A stretch of DNA of 64,000 nt. Source: Physcia stellaris (Eukaryota; Ascomycota; Lecanoromycetes; Caliciales; Physciaceae). The notes under the pieces were generated by a model. That model was not told where the DNA came from and made no database searches. It was given only the letters and a program-made list of their open reading frames with translations. This document shows, piece after piece, positions 45,847-59,099 of this stretch. Position 1 is the first letter of the stretch. Each line of letters begins with the position of its first letter. A program made the position numbers and the translations under genes. Where the stretch lies: positions 744,001 to 808,000 of the forward strand of contig JABSSW010000011.1 in assembly GCA_018902385.1 (NCBI GenBank). Direction: 5' to 3'.

Positions 45847-46164
45847 ACATTTTTGAAACAATATTGTTTTCGTATTTGCGTGTGCGAAATGTCGAAAACA
45901 ATATAACGATTAATACGTGTATATTACATTCGACGTTTTTAAAACAATATTGTTTTCGTATTTGCGCGTACGAAACGTCGAATAACAACGAAAAAATCGT
46001 GTATTACAATTCAAAATTTTTAAAACAATATTGTTTTCGTTTTTGCGCGCGCGAAATGTTGATGTTTTCAACGAATTAATCGTTAAATAACAACGAAAAA
46101 ATCGTGTGTTACAATTCAACATTTTTGAAACAACATTGTTTTCGTATTTGCGCGTACGAAATGT
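45847..46164 (+). repeat. Four-copy ~46-bp repeat in the leader of the family-2 element
   Basis: Four related units start near 45847, 45933, 46013 and 46119. Each contains AAACAATATTGTTTTCGTAT (the last has AACATTG and the third CGTTT), then TTGCGCGTACGAAATGT or a close variant. Each holds a small palindrome (AACAATATTGTT) and a GC-rich TGCGCGYRCGAAA tail. Spacers between units 2-3 and 3-4 share AATAACAACGAAAAAATCGT. The position directly after the 5' LTR suggests a structured leader RNA of the retroelement. Confidence 0.7.
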
Positions 46165-46233
46165 TAACGTGAATTTTAAAAAAAGTTTTTTTTATTTTTT
46201 CAATGATAACATTTTTTATCAAAAATTAAAACG

Positions 46234-47605
46234 TTGATTCGAATCAATTCAAATTATATCGAAATTTCATTCAATTTTTTCGATTCGAATTCGATTATTT
46301 TTCAGAAAAATTTGAATTCAAACAATTTCGAAATGATTGACGAAATTATTCGTCGAAATCGCGAACGATTTCAAAACATTTTTCGTCGCGAAAACATTTC
46401 GCAATTCAAATTTCTAAAACGTAACGATAATATTTTTACGTTTATGTCGTTTTTCAATTTTTTTGCAATTGTCGTCGATAAATTCGAAAATTTTTTTTTT
46501 TCAATTAAAACAATCGAAATTTCAAAATCAAATTGTTGTTGACAATTATAATATTATATTTCAATCGCATGTTGATACGCAATCGTTGAAATATTATATT
46601 AATAATTTTGACGTAAATTTTTTTTTGAAAAATCATATTCAAAATTTTGATAACGAACGCAAAATTCGACGAACACGTTTCATAACATTTAATGACGAAA
46701 TTTAACAATTTACATTTTTTCAATTCAAAATTGTTAAAAAATTCAAACATCGACATGTTGAACGACGATTTACGTTGAATTGTCAAAATAAAAAAATAAA
46801 AAACGTTAAATCGACAATTATTTTAAAAATAATCAATTGAATTACAGATTTTTTCGTCACGTTACGTTTAAAAACGATTCAAAATTTCATTAAAAACGTC
46901 GCAAAACGTTTCGAAAATTAATAAAATAAAATTCACGAATTCGATACAACAATTGTTATTATGAACGAACGTTTCGTCGAACATAAAATTATTATCGATC
47001 AATTTCAAAATTCACACATCGTTCAAATAAACAAGATGAAAAACGTTAAATTTCAATACAATTTTGTACAAAAACAATTAATGAACGTACAGATTCGATT
47101 AATCATTATTGAAAAAAAATTTCGTTTAAAAATTAACAAACAAAAACAAAAAATTTCTAAATTACGTCAATTTAGAAACGAACATCGACAAAAAAACGAC
47201 AAATATGTCGAAAAATTTCGCAATTTTCGCGTCGATAAAAATGTTTTAAAAAAGAAAATGCGAAATTTAAAAATTAAACAAAATGATTTTATTGCATTTC
47301 AAAATTTCGAATTTGATAATAATATACGTTATCGTAAACGTTTTCAAAATTCGTTTTTCATAATTGATCGACATCAAAATTTTGAAAAAATAAAATTTTC
47401 AAAATTCAATCGTTCATTCGAATTTTTTGTTAAATATTTTTCGCGCGATAATGATATCGAACAACGTTCAAAAATTGAAATTTTCGCGAAATTTTTAAAT
47501 TTGAAAATCAATAATCATAAAATTTTTTTCACGAAAAAACAAAAAACATTAAAAATTATTACGACGATCACGTTAAATGAAAATTTTGAAAAAATAAAAT
47601 ATTAA
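46234..47605 (+). pseudogene. Family-2 gag-like region (degraded)
   Basis: Open frames at 46234-46542 and 46961-47605 encode Lys/Arg/Asn/Phe-rich residues with a heptad-like charged segment (QNFEKIKFSKFNRSFEFF region follows). Position between LTR leader and the CCHC knuckle is that of gag. The sequence is too mutated to identify capsid motifs. Confidence 0.5.
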
Positions 47606-48239
47606 TCAAATTTTGAATTAACGCACGTCAATATTTTATCGAATAACACAAAATCAATTATGTTCGCAAACATTTCAAAAACGTAACATATAACGTTGTC
47701 GTTTATCGTGTTCAAATTGATAACGTTTATTTTTATGTCATTTTCGATGAAATGTTCAAAAATTTTGAACAAATTTTCGAAAAAAGAAACAAAATATTCA
47801 AAAAAACGAACGAATTGTTCAATATCAATTTTTTCATGAATTTCAAAAACAAAAACGAAATTTTTAACGAATTCATGATTCGTTTCAATTTTTTGATTGT
47901 TTTTCTGAAAATAAACGATAACATTAAAATCAATGAATTTAAGAAAAAAATCACGTCGACAATGCGTTATCGAATGAAATATTCAAAAAATGTCAAAATT
48001 TGACACGAATTCGTAAAACATTGTCGAAACGTTTATGAAAATATCGAAAAAATAAATCAATACAAAATCGACAAAACATTTATATCTATTTTTAAAATTA
48101 TTCGAATCAATCGTTTCAATCGCATTAAAAAATTTAAATTCGATCAACAAAACAATATTGATTTTCGTCGTTTTAAAAATCGTAATAATAATCAAACGAT
48201 TCGTTTGTTTACGCACATCGTGAAACGTTTTCGCAAAAA

Positions 48240-49135
48240 AAAAATGTTTCAAATGTTTCAAAAAAAATCATTTTTTCAAAAATAAAAATGCTTTTTGTAA
48301 AAATTAAATTTTCGTTACGAAAAATCAATTGTTCGTTGTTTTGATTGTTGTAAATATTGAATGAAATAAAATAAAAACAAATGATTGAAATGATGTAACA
48401 AACGACGAAATTTCAAATTCGTTTTTTGAAAACGAATTTCAAACGAAAAATTGAAAATTTTCGACGCAAATTGCATTCGAAAACTTTTTAAAAAAACGCG
48501 CAAAAAAATTAAACAATTAAAACAATTTTTCGATTCGTATTTCGTTATCGTTACGTTTTGTTTCGTCAATTTCGACGTTTATTTTTCTCAAAATCATAAC
48601 GAACGTCAATTAAATTATGACGTCAAAATTCATATCGTCATTGAAATCAAAAAAGATTTTTTTATTTATCGATACGAAAATTTTTGCGTTTGAATTCGTG
48701 AATATTAATTTCGTTAAATATCACAAATTATTTAAAATTGTTTTCGTCAAATTCATAAAATTACGTTTAGTCGATAACAAGATTGTTTTCAACATAATTT
48801 ATATGACATTGATAAAATTTCAATTAAACAATCACATAAACGAATTATGATGTTTCATTATTTTTTTAGAAAAATTCGATATCATTTTAAACATGTCATG
48901 AATGAAACAACACGATTCGCGCATATTTTTCAACAAACGATTTATTATTTTCGATTCGAATCATTGTAAAAAACATTATATTTATAATTATCAATTCATC
49001 ACAATTTATAACACGAATATTAAAATATTTATTACTTTCAAATTTTTCAAATCTTTAACGAATATAACGAAAATCAATGTTTCGATTTTCATTAAAATAA
49101 TCATCAAAAATTCAATCAATGTAATAGTAATGTGA
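48240..49135 (+). pseudogene. Family-2 CCHC knuckle and protease region (degraded)
   Basis: Near 48240-48310 the frame reads KMFQMFQ/KCFKCF-type residues with a C-x2-C-x4-H spacing, as in gag zinc knuckles. Around 48,850-48,990 the string MSWMKQHDSRI and FDSNHCKKH matches the end of Gypsy retropepsin domains (W-hydrophobic-xxH...). Stops interrupt all frames. Confidence 0.55.
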
Positions 49136-49479
49136 TTTGAAAAATTCGAAAAATTAAAACAATTTGTTTCAAAAAATAAATATTTGATAAATAATTTTTT
49201 TATTATTGACGTCGTCGTTATTTTCGTCGAAAATTACGAAAAGTTTTTTAACAAAATCAAAAAAATATTTCGAACGTTTAAACAATTCAAAAAGCAAATT
49301 TCAATAAAATTTCATAAATTCATCAATAGATGAAATTATCAGACAATCAATAAATTGTTTTTTCATAAAAAATGAAATTATTACATAGATTTGAAATCAG
49401 AAATCGTATTTTTCGTCAAAAAAATTTATGTTTTGTTTAAAAACAAACTCAAATAATTAAACAATACATCGATAAAATA

Positions 49480-50750
49480 TTAGAAAAAAATTCATTCGAT
49501 TTAGCAAATCTGATTATGCGATTTTCGTTTTGATAATTATAAAACTCGAAGAAAATTTACGAATGTGTGTGAATTACAAATTTTTTAACGTATTAATCAT
49601 CAAAAATCGCAACGCGTTTTCGTTGATATAAAAATTTTGACGAGATTATATGCGATCAAAATATACAACAAATTCGATATTATCGTCGTTTTCAACGAAA
49701 TCAAAATGAAAAAAAAAATGAAAAAAAAATCGTTTTTTTTATTCGTTACGAACTATTCGAATATGTAATTATGTTTTTCGAATTTTGCAATGCATTCGAA
49801 ATTTTTAATCATTTATTAACAACATTTTACGCGAATATTTGAATGATTTCTGTTTCAATTATTTCGATAACATTTTTATTTTTAACAATTCAAAAAAAAA
49901 ACACATTGAACACGTCAAAAAGATTTTCAAACGTTTAAAAAAAATCAATTTTTTTTAAATATCGACAAATGCGAATTCTTTGTTATTTTCGTTAAATATT
50001 TAAATTTGATTATTATTATCGACGATGTCAAAATGAATTTTCAAAAAATCGAAATTATCGTTAATTGAAAATCATTTAAATGCGTTAAAAACGTACAAAT
50101 TTTTTTAAATTTTGTCAATTTCTATAGAAAATTCATTTTTGATTATTTTCGTTTAACAATTTCGTTAAACAAATTAATCAAAATTATTGAAATCGATTTC
50201 GTTTATTCATGAAATTTCGACGATTCAAAAAAAACAATTTTCAAAACGTTTAAATTGATTTTTATTACGATTTCAATTTTTCAACATTTCAATTCAAATT
50301 TTGAAATTTGAATCGAAACAAACGTTTCGAATTGAATTATTGTCGCAATTTTTTCTCAACGCGATATCGACGAACAATTTTATTTTGTAACATATATGTC
50401 AAAGAAAATGTCGTTTGTCGAATGTAATTATGAAATATACGATAAAAAATTTTTAACAATAATACGAATTTTCGAAAAATGAAAATTTGAATGCGTCGAA
50501 ATTTCAATGAAAAATTCAATTAAAATTTTAATCGATCACAAGAATTTAAAACATTTTATGTTTTTTAAACAATTTAATCGTAAACAAATCAAATGAATTG
50601 AATTTTTAATTGAATTCAATTTTAAAATCGCATATAAATTTGACGTGCAAAAAACAAAATTTGACAATTTAATTCGTAAATTTCAAAATTTTTCGAAAAC
50701 AACGAAAACGAAAAACAACAATACAATTATCGAATTTTATTTAAAATTCA
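49480..50750 (+). pseudogene. Family-2 reverse transcriptase/RNase H (degraded)
   Basis: Translations in mixed frames show RMCVNYKFFNVL (the FCVDYRxLN motif), then YLNDFCFNYFDNIFIF, where the catalytic YxDD box now reads Y-F-D-N, and HIEHVKKIFKRLKK. Next come remnants of the connection and RNase H domains. More than a dozen stop codons are present. The loss of an active-site Asp confirms it is dead. Confidence 0.75.
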
Positions 50751-51129
50751 TTATTTGAAATTCGAAATACGCAAAACAATAAAAATGACGTCGATTTTTA
50801 TGAATGAACGTGAAAAAACAATAATATCGTTAATTGTCATGTTATATGAATTGAACGAAAAAATTTGAAACAGACGAAAAATCAACAATTGAATCGTTTG
50901 CAAAAAAACATCTTGAAAATGATTTGATAAAAAAATCAATAGAAAATTTTTTATCGATATTTTCATTGTTCAATCAAATATCATGACGCGAATTATTGTT
51001 GTTTATTTTAACGATAACAATTTTCAACGAATTATCGAAATCAAACGACAAAATTTTAAACGTATATTTGCGAATATTATCAAAATCGAAATACGTTTGA
51101 AATTGAATGATTGCGAAATTCGAAAAAAC

Positions 51130-51800
51130 GATTTGTTATGAATTAAAAATCGTCTGTACGTTTTCGAAAATGAAAAATTTCACAAAATAATATTGAAACA
51201 ATTTCACGATATTTCAATTAACGATTATGCGAATCGCGTTATAATTTATAATCGTTTATCGATTCATTATTATTGATTTCGAATGTTTCACACAATAATT
51301 CGATATGTTAAAAGTTGCATTCAATGCAAAAAAATTAAAACGTATCGTCAAAACAAACAAGATTTGTTGAAATTTTTATCTATATTCGAACGTTATTTTC
51401 AAAATATTTTTGTCGATTTTATCACATTTTTATTTATTTGCATTCGTCATGACAGAAAATACAAACATATTATGATCGTGATAAATCGATTGTCAAAAAA
51501 AAAAAAATTCATTTTTTTGAAAAATTTCGACGTGAAAATAATAATTCAAATTTTTCTAAAATGAATATAACGCGAAAAAAATTATTTAAATTTCGTTGTT
51601 TCAAACAGAAAAACGCAATTCATTTTACATTTTTGACGACGTTTATGTGAAAAAATAAATATCACGTTTAAATTGTTTATTGTTTGATATTTCGAAATCG
51701 ATAATCAAATTGAAAACGTCAATGTCGATTTGAAAATTTATTTTCGAATTTATGTTAATTTCAATCAAAACAATTGAATAAATTTGTTTTTTATCGTTGA
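51130..51800 (+). pseudogene. Family-2 integrase (degraded)
   Basis: The open frame 51283-51564 carries the second half of the HHCC zinc finger (YVKSCIQCKKIKTYR) and the start of the catalytic core (NIFVDFITFLF, then HDRKYKHIMIVINRLSKKK). The spacing is that of Ty3/Gypsy integrases. The rest of the core is broken by stops. Confidence 0.8.
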
Positions 51801-52269
51801 ATTCGAAATCAATTTTGTCATAAACAATTTTACAAACATGATTTTTTTTTGATTATCAAAAAATATTTGTCAAAATTAAATTTGAAATTTTTCACGTTTA
51901 TCATTGACAATGTTATTCAAAAAAAAAATGAAAAATGTCAACAAATTCATTCAACATCAAGAAAAATTTCGCGAATTTTTACGCAATGAATTGATATAAA
52001 CACAAATTAAACAAAAAAAACAAATTAACAAACATCGTCATGTCGTTTCAAAATTACGAATAAAAAACAAAATTATGTTTGATTTACGTTATATCAACAT
52101 CATAAAATTTAATCGTGAATTGAATTATAAAAATTTTGATTTTTACGAAATCGTTCGAACGATAAATAACATTGTTTATAAATTAAATTTATCGAAATCA
52201 ATAAAAAAAATGTTTTCAATTTTTTATTTTTGATTATTATATTTGACAAACAATAATTCATTTTTCGAA

Positions 52270-52560
52270 CAAAAAAATCACGAATTTGATTTTATAATTA
52301 TTGACGTCGAAAATAATAAATTATAAAAAATGAAAAAAATATTGAAATTCAAAATAAATATGAAAATAAATAATTTCGAATTTCAACAATCAAACGACAA
52401 AAATTGTTTTTGTTATTATGTGAAATAAATAAATTGACAACAAATTAATCAACGATTTGAATAATGCAAATATATTTGAATTAAAATTACATTATATTTA
52501 ATCGTCGATTATTATTACAAATATTCAAAAAAATTGAATTTCATTATATTTTTGTGCGTT
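52270..52560 (+). pseudogene. Possible family-2 chromodomain (degraded)
   Basis: A mixed-frame translation gives DVENNKL-stop-KMKKILKFKI, then YYVK-stop-INWQ and LIVDYYYKYSKK, in the order expected of a C-terminal chromodomain (VExIL ... YxVKWxG ... LxxYY). The match is weak because of the mutation load. Confidence 0.35.
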
Positions 52561-53138
52561 CGAAAAATTGAATTTCGTCGTCGTTCATGACAACAATATT
52601 ATCAAAAACATCGACATAATCAAAACAAAAATTTCAAAAAATCGATTTGAAATATTCGTGCATGAATCAATTTTGTTACGATCGCATTTTTTCAATTTTG
52701 TTTCGATCGACATTTCGTTCGCATGATACAATATTGCGAATATGTTTTACAAATAATCAAAATTTTGAAAATTGAAATCGTTAACGTCGTCGTTTGAAAA
52801 ATTATCGAAATCGAAATTATAAAAATTCGAATAAATGTTGAAATTTAATTTGTCGAAACACGAATATTCAACGTCGACATTTGTAATTTAATGAAATCAA
52901 CAAAAAAAACGAAAACGCACAAATGTTCGATTTTTTGTTATGTCGTTGTTTTTGAAAATGTTGAATTGTCAAAAATTTTATCAAAATAAATCAAATTGAA
53001 TCATTTACGATTTTTTATTGTATTTGTATTAACAATTGTTTGCATTCGATAAAATGATAATAGAAAAAAATATCATAAAAATAACGAAAAATTGAAACAA
53101 ATTCGCAAAAATTCGCAAAATTTAAAAAAAAAAAACAA

Positions 53139-53308
53139 TATAACGATTTTGACGCGAAAATTTTGAAAATTTTAAATCGAAATCAATTTCGTCAAACGAA
53201 ACAAATTCGTTCAATTCACAAATTTTTTGTTATGTAAATAATTTTTCTTCATAATTAATATTAAATTTATTTTATTTTTTATTATTTATTTCGTTTCAAT
53301 TCGTAACA
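53139..53308 (+). repeat. Family-2 3' LTR (170 bp)
   Basis: Begins TATAACGATTTTGACGCGAA and ends TTCAATTCGTAACA; the terminal TG and internal TG have become TA. It is otherwise colinear with 45582-45751. Confidence 0.85.
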
Positions 53309-53329
53309 TTTTGAAATTAACGTTTTGAA

Positions 53330-53730
53330 CGATTTTGAATTTGTAATCGTAAAATAAATGCGATAAAAATCGTTTATTACGTCGCAAACATTATTAAATT
53401 TTTCGTTGTCGACATAATATCATATATTATTATACAATCAATTTGATCAATTGACACGATAATAAAAACGATTATAATAATATCGAAATTTCAAAATATC
53501 GTTCATTTTTTATTCGAAATTTTCGTTGATTATGACAAAATCAAAAAATTCATTAATTTGATTTTCGAATAAATTACGAAAATTTTTGCGTAAAAATCAA
53601 CAATGAAACACATCGTAAATATGCATAATTTCAAACAATTTCAATCGATATAAATTGTTTATACGTTGTAATATTTTGTAAAAATTTAATTTTTTGTCAT
53701 CGAATTTGTCAAACGATTTGATCGTTTTAA
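53330..53730 (-). mobile_element. Inverted fragment related to the family-1 3' interior
   Basis: Strings such as TCGTTGTCGACATAATATCAT, ATAATAATATCGAAATT and TTTTTTGTCATCGAATTTGT (trimmed) align in the same order with about 44,600-44,920, the inverted family-1 fragment. So this is another short minus-strand piece, covering the chromodomain coding region. Confidence 0.55.
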
Positions 53731-54014
53731 TATTTTGTCGATCGAAAAAAACGAAAATTTTTTCGACGTATTTTACGATTTTTCGATATTTATTAATTTG
53801 AATTATTATACGTTTTTAAATCATTTTTGCATAATTTCGTACGTAATTGAAAATATTTTGCATCATGTTAATAATATTTTTTGTTTTAATCATCAAAAGT
53901 TGTTTTTTCGTTATAACATACGAGATAAAATTTAATAAAAATTCATACGAAAATGAAAATTTTTATTGATAAAAAATGAAAATAATTTTGTTATTGCAAA
54001 TATTGCGTTGTTGT

Positions 54015-54229
54015 TGTGACGAACGTACATCGAATTCAACATCTGACAGAATTAACATCGAATTAACATCGTTATCTTATCACATCGAATGTTAAAATCG
54101 AAATTCGACTTGACGCATTCAAGAAATCAAATTTTCTACATATATTTTTGCAAATCTCATGTATTTGCTTTTCACTTCGATATTTTCGTATAGTTATGTA
54201 ATAATATCATATCATTGCATAGCATTTCA
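54015..54229 (+). repeat. Family-1 5' LTR (215 bp)
   Basis: Begins TGTGACGAACGTACATCGAA and ends TTGCATAGCATTTCA (TG...CA). It aligns without gaps to 61390-61604 with 11 differences, all transitions. A short internal duplication, ATTAACATCGA ATTAACATCG, is present in both. Confidence 0.95.
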
Positions 54230-54753
54230 CATTATATCGAAATCATTTTTTTTTCATATTCGTTCATGATACGCGAGCATTCAAATAAACAAAGCTTTTT
54301 ACAATTAAATTCAGTGAACGAATAAAAACATAATAGATTCAATCTGATTTTGATCATTCAACGAAAACAACGAAACATAATAGACTCGTTGTGAATTGAA
54401 AAAAACGAAACATAATAAATTCGTTTGTTTTGTCTTAAAAAACGTTCAAAACAGACAAATTCACGCGATAGTTTCGATTCACAATACAACAAAACTTTTC
54501 TTTTTTATCACTTCTGACGAAGCATTCGTGCTTGAAAATCAGAAAATCATTAAATCAGAAAAAACATCAACAAACAAACATTTTTATTCAACATTCATTT
54601 GTTTCATTATAAGCAAACATCTAGAAATTTCATTCAACATCACATCGAATTTGTCATTCTAAGTGAAATTCAATCATCAAGATTTATTTAAATCATTGTT
54701 TTGCTCATTTTTTTTTTTTTGTTTCAACAATTATTCGATTTCAATTCACAATC

Positions 54754-56150
54754 ATGATTTTTTCAAGTTTTTTTCTCGAAATCAATCTGAAAGATCGATT
54801 ATTGCTTAGCGAAATCACACAATTGAACGTGTATGTTTCTGATCGAATAATCACAAATTTCGAACAGCATATCATCGACATTTTTTTTGTTTTAAATTTT
54901 AATCAAGATGACGATGAACTTGATGAAAATGAATCGTTCAAAATCGTTAATTCGATAAACATTTTTTCGAAACAACAATTTCAATCAATGATCGTCAATC
55001 ATCTCGACGAACTATGAACTATTTTCGAAATTTTTCGACGAGATCGAGATCGAGAAATGATCGTCATTCGAATTTGAAATTTTCAAATGAAAAACATGAA
55101 AATCAAAATCTCGAATCATAACAAAAAAAAATATGAAATCAATGAAATTTTGCGTGTCGTCAAAGTCGAAATCTTTGTTGTTCAAACTCAATGTAATGAA
55201 TTTTTCAAAATTCAACGTGTTCGTGAAAATAAAAATAAACAACGAAAAAAAACTATTAAATTATCAAAGTCTGAAGAATTTTTCAATTTCGAAAAAAAAT
55301 TTCGTTTTGAATTTAAGAAGCGCTCGTTCAAACAATTTGATTTTCTTGTTGAAAAATTTCGATCTGATTTTAAGACGCGCTCGTTTCGACATTTTGATTT
55401 TTTTATTTTTTTTGAACATAAGAATTTCAATACATTCGAATACATTCGCTACGATATCTGAAAGAATAAATGCATTGATAAGTTGAAAGTCAATTTCGAC
55501 TGATACGTCGATAAGTTCAAAGAGATTTTTGCAATTATTGAATGAACAGAAAAAAAATTCGCGAAGCATATCGATATTCGACGCGAAATTAAACGCAATT
55601 TTTTCGAATCAACTGATCAAATCTTCAAGCTTTTGAACGACATTTATATCGATGTTGATCATTTTCGAAACGTTCGTCGTCAATACGATGATTTGAAAAT
55701 GAAATTCATTGAATTTTTCAACGAATTCTATTTCGAATTTCTTTTTTTAATCAATCAATTGCTCAAGAAGAACGAGAAAGACAAAATTCACGATTTCGAA
55801 AAAAAAAATCACAACGAAATTTCAACATGTCGACGTTGTTTTGAACGATTATGAGATTTTTGACGATTATTTTCGCAAATTTCAAATCATGAATAACAAA
55901 CATTGTCGCATCAAAAAGAACGATGTTAAAATCAATATTTTTTTCACTAGAAACAAATCATCGACAAGTCAGTTAAGTTTTCGAGTTCGTCGCAATGAGC
56001 AATACATAAAAAATTTGAAAACTAAATATACGACTTTTTTGAAGAAAAAGACGTATAAGATTGTCATTGTTCGTTCTAATTTGTTTAAACTGAAAAAAAA
56101 ATGCCGAAAGTGTGATGAAGAAAATCATTGATAAAAAAAATGCATTTTTG
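54754..56150 (+). pseudogene. Family-1 gag region with CCHC knuckle (degraded)
   Basis: Open pieces at 54754-55017, 55087-55461, 55633-55854 and 55841-56131 lie in gag position. Near the end the translation KKKCRKCDEENH is followed by two stops and KKC, preserving C-x2-C-x4-H-x4-C spacing with Gly changed to Asp. Acidic and Arg/Phe-rich stretches precede it. Confidence 0.65.
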
Positions 56151-56412
56151 ACAAATCATTTGATAATTGAATCGACAATTTGATCAAACAAAAAATGTTT
56201 AATTTGCAAATCATTTTTTTGATCAACGATAATTTTTCAAGCATCGACGACGATAATATAAATTTCGATGTTTCAATCACATTCGACGTTGAATCGAAAA
56301 ACTAACAATTTCTTTCGAAAACGCGAAAAAGATTATCAAAGTTTGTTCACGAAACTTTCAGCATAACATCTTTAACGAATTTCATTGTAAGTTTTTAGTT
56401 AAAAAGATAAAT

Positions 56413-56790
56413 TTGTTTTCGAATGATAAAAAAATCATGATTCATGATTTAATTGATATCGATGCTTTTGAATACGTTTTCATTAGTGAAGAAACTGCGC
56501 AAAGAATATGTCATAAATTAGAATTAATTTCAGTTTTTTTATTTCGATTTAAAAGAGTTTTTAATTTCGAAAAAACGAAAGTCAAATCTATTATTCATCA
56601 AATATTGCTCAAAATGACGATACAGAATTATTCAGAACTTTTCGTTTCATTGTTCATCATCAGAATAGAACAGCATTCGCTGATTTTAAAAAAATCTTGA
56701 ATGAACAAACACGAAATGATTTTTAATATGATCAATAACGAATGTTATTTCATTTCAAATCATTGCGATCACGTTGAAATTTTTTTTCTG
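56413..56790 (+). pseudogene. Family-1 retropepsin (degraded)
   Basis: The translation shows LIDIDAFEYVFISEETAQ, where the catalytic D-S/T-G-A triad region reads D-I-D-A, then FVSLFIIRIEQHSLILKKSW and MNKHEMIFN. The order and spacing fit Gypsy aspartic proteases. The Gly-to-Asp change is a G-to-A transition. Confidence 0.7.
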
Positions 56791-57341
56791 TTTTCACGTT
56801 CGTTTATATTTCAGAAATTGTTTAATTCGATTCAGCAATCGAATAAAACGTTCTATTTATCATTTTCGAATCGATTTTTAACGTCGTTTTCGTCGACAAG
56901 CGTTCAGAAATATCAGATATTTCAAAAACGATTCGTTTCGACATTTTCTCGAATAATTCTTTCTCGTTTTACTGTGAAAGACACGAAGAAAAACGAACAA
57001 TCAGTAAAAAAATTTTTGATTTCAGACTTCAAATATGTCATTGAGAAAATAAACAAGAATTATTTTTCAAGTAAATTTTTCAAAAAGAAACGAAAATTGA
57101 AAATTATACGCGAAACTCAAAAATCGATTTTGATCAACGCATCAATAAAAAGACTCGACATAGTCAAGAAATTCACGCGTCGATTCAGTCGACAATTCAA
57201 AATTACAATTTTCGAGATGAAAAATGACGAACAGAATCTCGATTCTGATACATCGTTGAATGTCGTCTTTATTGACGCGACGATTTTTCAATCGCTAGTC
57301 GAATCTAAAAAAAAAAAAAAAAAAAAAATCAAGACATTTCG

Positions 57342-58945
57342 TTGATCATGAAAAAACTGAACGAAATTATTGACAACGTCAAAAAAAAATTAATTAAAAT
57401 AAAAATTGATTTTGATTTGAATTTCAAAAAAACTCTTAAGATCATGAAAACAATCGTCGAGAAATTAAAGCGTAAAATTTTTGAATTTCTTAAACGATTC
57501 GAAAGTGTATTCAATTCGAAAAAAGTCGACAAGTTATTTTTTCATAAATTTTACGATCACAAAATCGAATTGACGAAAAGTTCGAATCAATTATTTCGAA
57601 GTCGAGTTTATTTTTTATCGTTTAAAAAACTCGAAATCTTTCAAAAGTATTTACACGATAATTTTCAAAAAGAATTTATCAATTCAAACAAAACGTTTTA
57701 TGTTTCATTCATTTTATTCGTCGTCAAGTCAAACGAACAATTTCGTTTGTGTGTCGATTATCGAAAGTTGAACGTCATAATCAAGCGTAATAATTATTTT
57801 ATTTCGTTGATTGAAGAAATTCTCGCTAAAGTTATCGATTGTAAATTTTTGTTCAAGTTGAATATTATATCGATTTTCAATAAATTTCGAATGAATTCAC
57901 AAAGCGAAAATCTTATTATTTTCATATGTTCGTTAGACATTTACAAGTATCATGTGTTGTTTTTCGATTTTATCAATGATTCAGTCAATTGACAACATTA
58001 CATGAATGATTTGTTGTTTGAATATATTAATCATTTTTGTCAAATGTATTTGAATGATATTTTCATTTACAGTAAAATTCGAAAGCAACATGAGCGACAT
58101 TTCATTCAAGTTTTTCAAAAGTTGAAAAAAATTGATTTTCAAATCGATATCAAGAAGTGCGAATTTTTTCAAACAAAAATTTCATTTTTAAAAGTCATAC
58201 TATCGACAGAAAATTTACGCATGAATTTCAAGAAAATGCAAAACATCGTCAATTGAATTCGCTCAACATGCATCAAGAAAATGCAAACGTTTGTGAATTT
58301 CTGCAATTTTTATCGACGTTTCATCAAAACGTTTTCGAAATTCGTCAAGTTCTTAACTCGAATGATCAAAAAGAAAATTGATTTCGAATGAATTGATTTC
58401 GCTAACGAGACATTCGAAATTTTGAAAAAACAAATAATCGAAATTTCAATTTTTCGACATTACGATCGCAATCGTAAAACTATTTTGAAAATCGATTTTT
58501 CAAATTGATGTTTAGATGAAGTTCTATTTCAATACGACGACGACGAAATTTTGCATTCAGTGATTTTTTTCAGCAAGAAGATGATTTCTGTCGAGTGCAA
58601 TTACGAAATATATGACAAAGAATTTCTGATCATTATTCGATGCTTAAAACATTGAAAATTCGAACTCGAAGATATTGACGAATCAGTCGAAATTTATATC
58701 GATCACAAAAATTTCGAAAATCTTTATGACAAACAAAAATTTATTTTTCGTCAAATACGTTGAATCGAAATTTTGACGAATTACAACATCAAATTCAATA
58801 TCAATTCGAAATCAAAAACGTCAAAACGAATGTTTTGATTAGAATGTTTGAATTTCGTTTCGTCGAAAACGACGAACGTGAATTTTATAAAAAACAAATT
58901 TTGTTGTCATTTTTTCGATTGCAATTATGTTCGATTGACGTTTAA
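57342..58945 (+). pseudogene. Family-1 reverse transcriptase and RNase H (degraded)
   Basis: The frame 57342-57992 carries HKFYDHKIEL, FRLCVDYRKLNVIIKRNNYF and YKYHVLFFDFIND. After one stop, 58002-58256 continues MNDLLFEYINHFCQMYLNDIF, cited in part, with the catalytic box Y-L-N-D in place of Y-x-D-D. Then come KKCEFFQTKISFLKVILSTE and remnants of the RNase H domain ([17 protein letters not shown]). Only a modest number of stops interrupts it, so this is the best preserved pol in the window. Confidence 0.85.
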
Positions 58946-59099
58946 AACGATTTATACGAACGCGTCATGCAAATCAATCGAAACAACGAAAATTGTATTA
59001 ATTATCGTCAAATTTTGATCGATGAACAAATTATCAACGAAAAAATAAATTTGCAAAATTGTTTCGATCGAAACGAAATTTTTTTAAAAACGAAAATTT

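Larger units (their letters stand above)
45582..53308 (+). mobile_element. Ty3/Gypsy LTR retrotransposon (family 2), inactive
   Basis: A 7.7-kb element bounded by 170-bp direct LTRs. The interior encodes, in order on the plus strand, a gag-like region, a CCHC knuckle, protease, reverse transcriptase, RNase H, integrase and possibly a chromodomain, all broken by stops. The order RT before integrase defines Ty3/Gypsy. The sequence before the right LTR is A-rich as expected of a polypurine tract. No clean 5-bp target duplication was found; TTTTGAAAT occurs just outside both ends but is displaced by a few bases on the left. Confidence 0.85.

Noticed and set aside
45819-46079. 86-codon frame as a repeat protein
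   Set aside because: It is the translation of the four-copy palindromic leader repeat, open in both strands because stops are scarce there.
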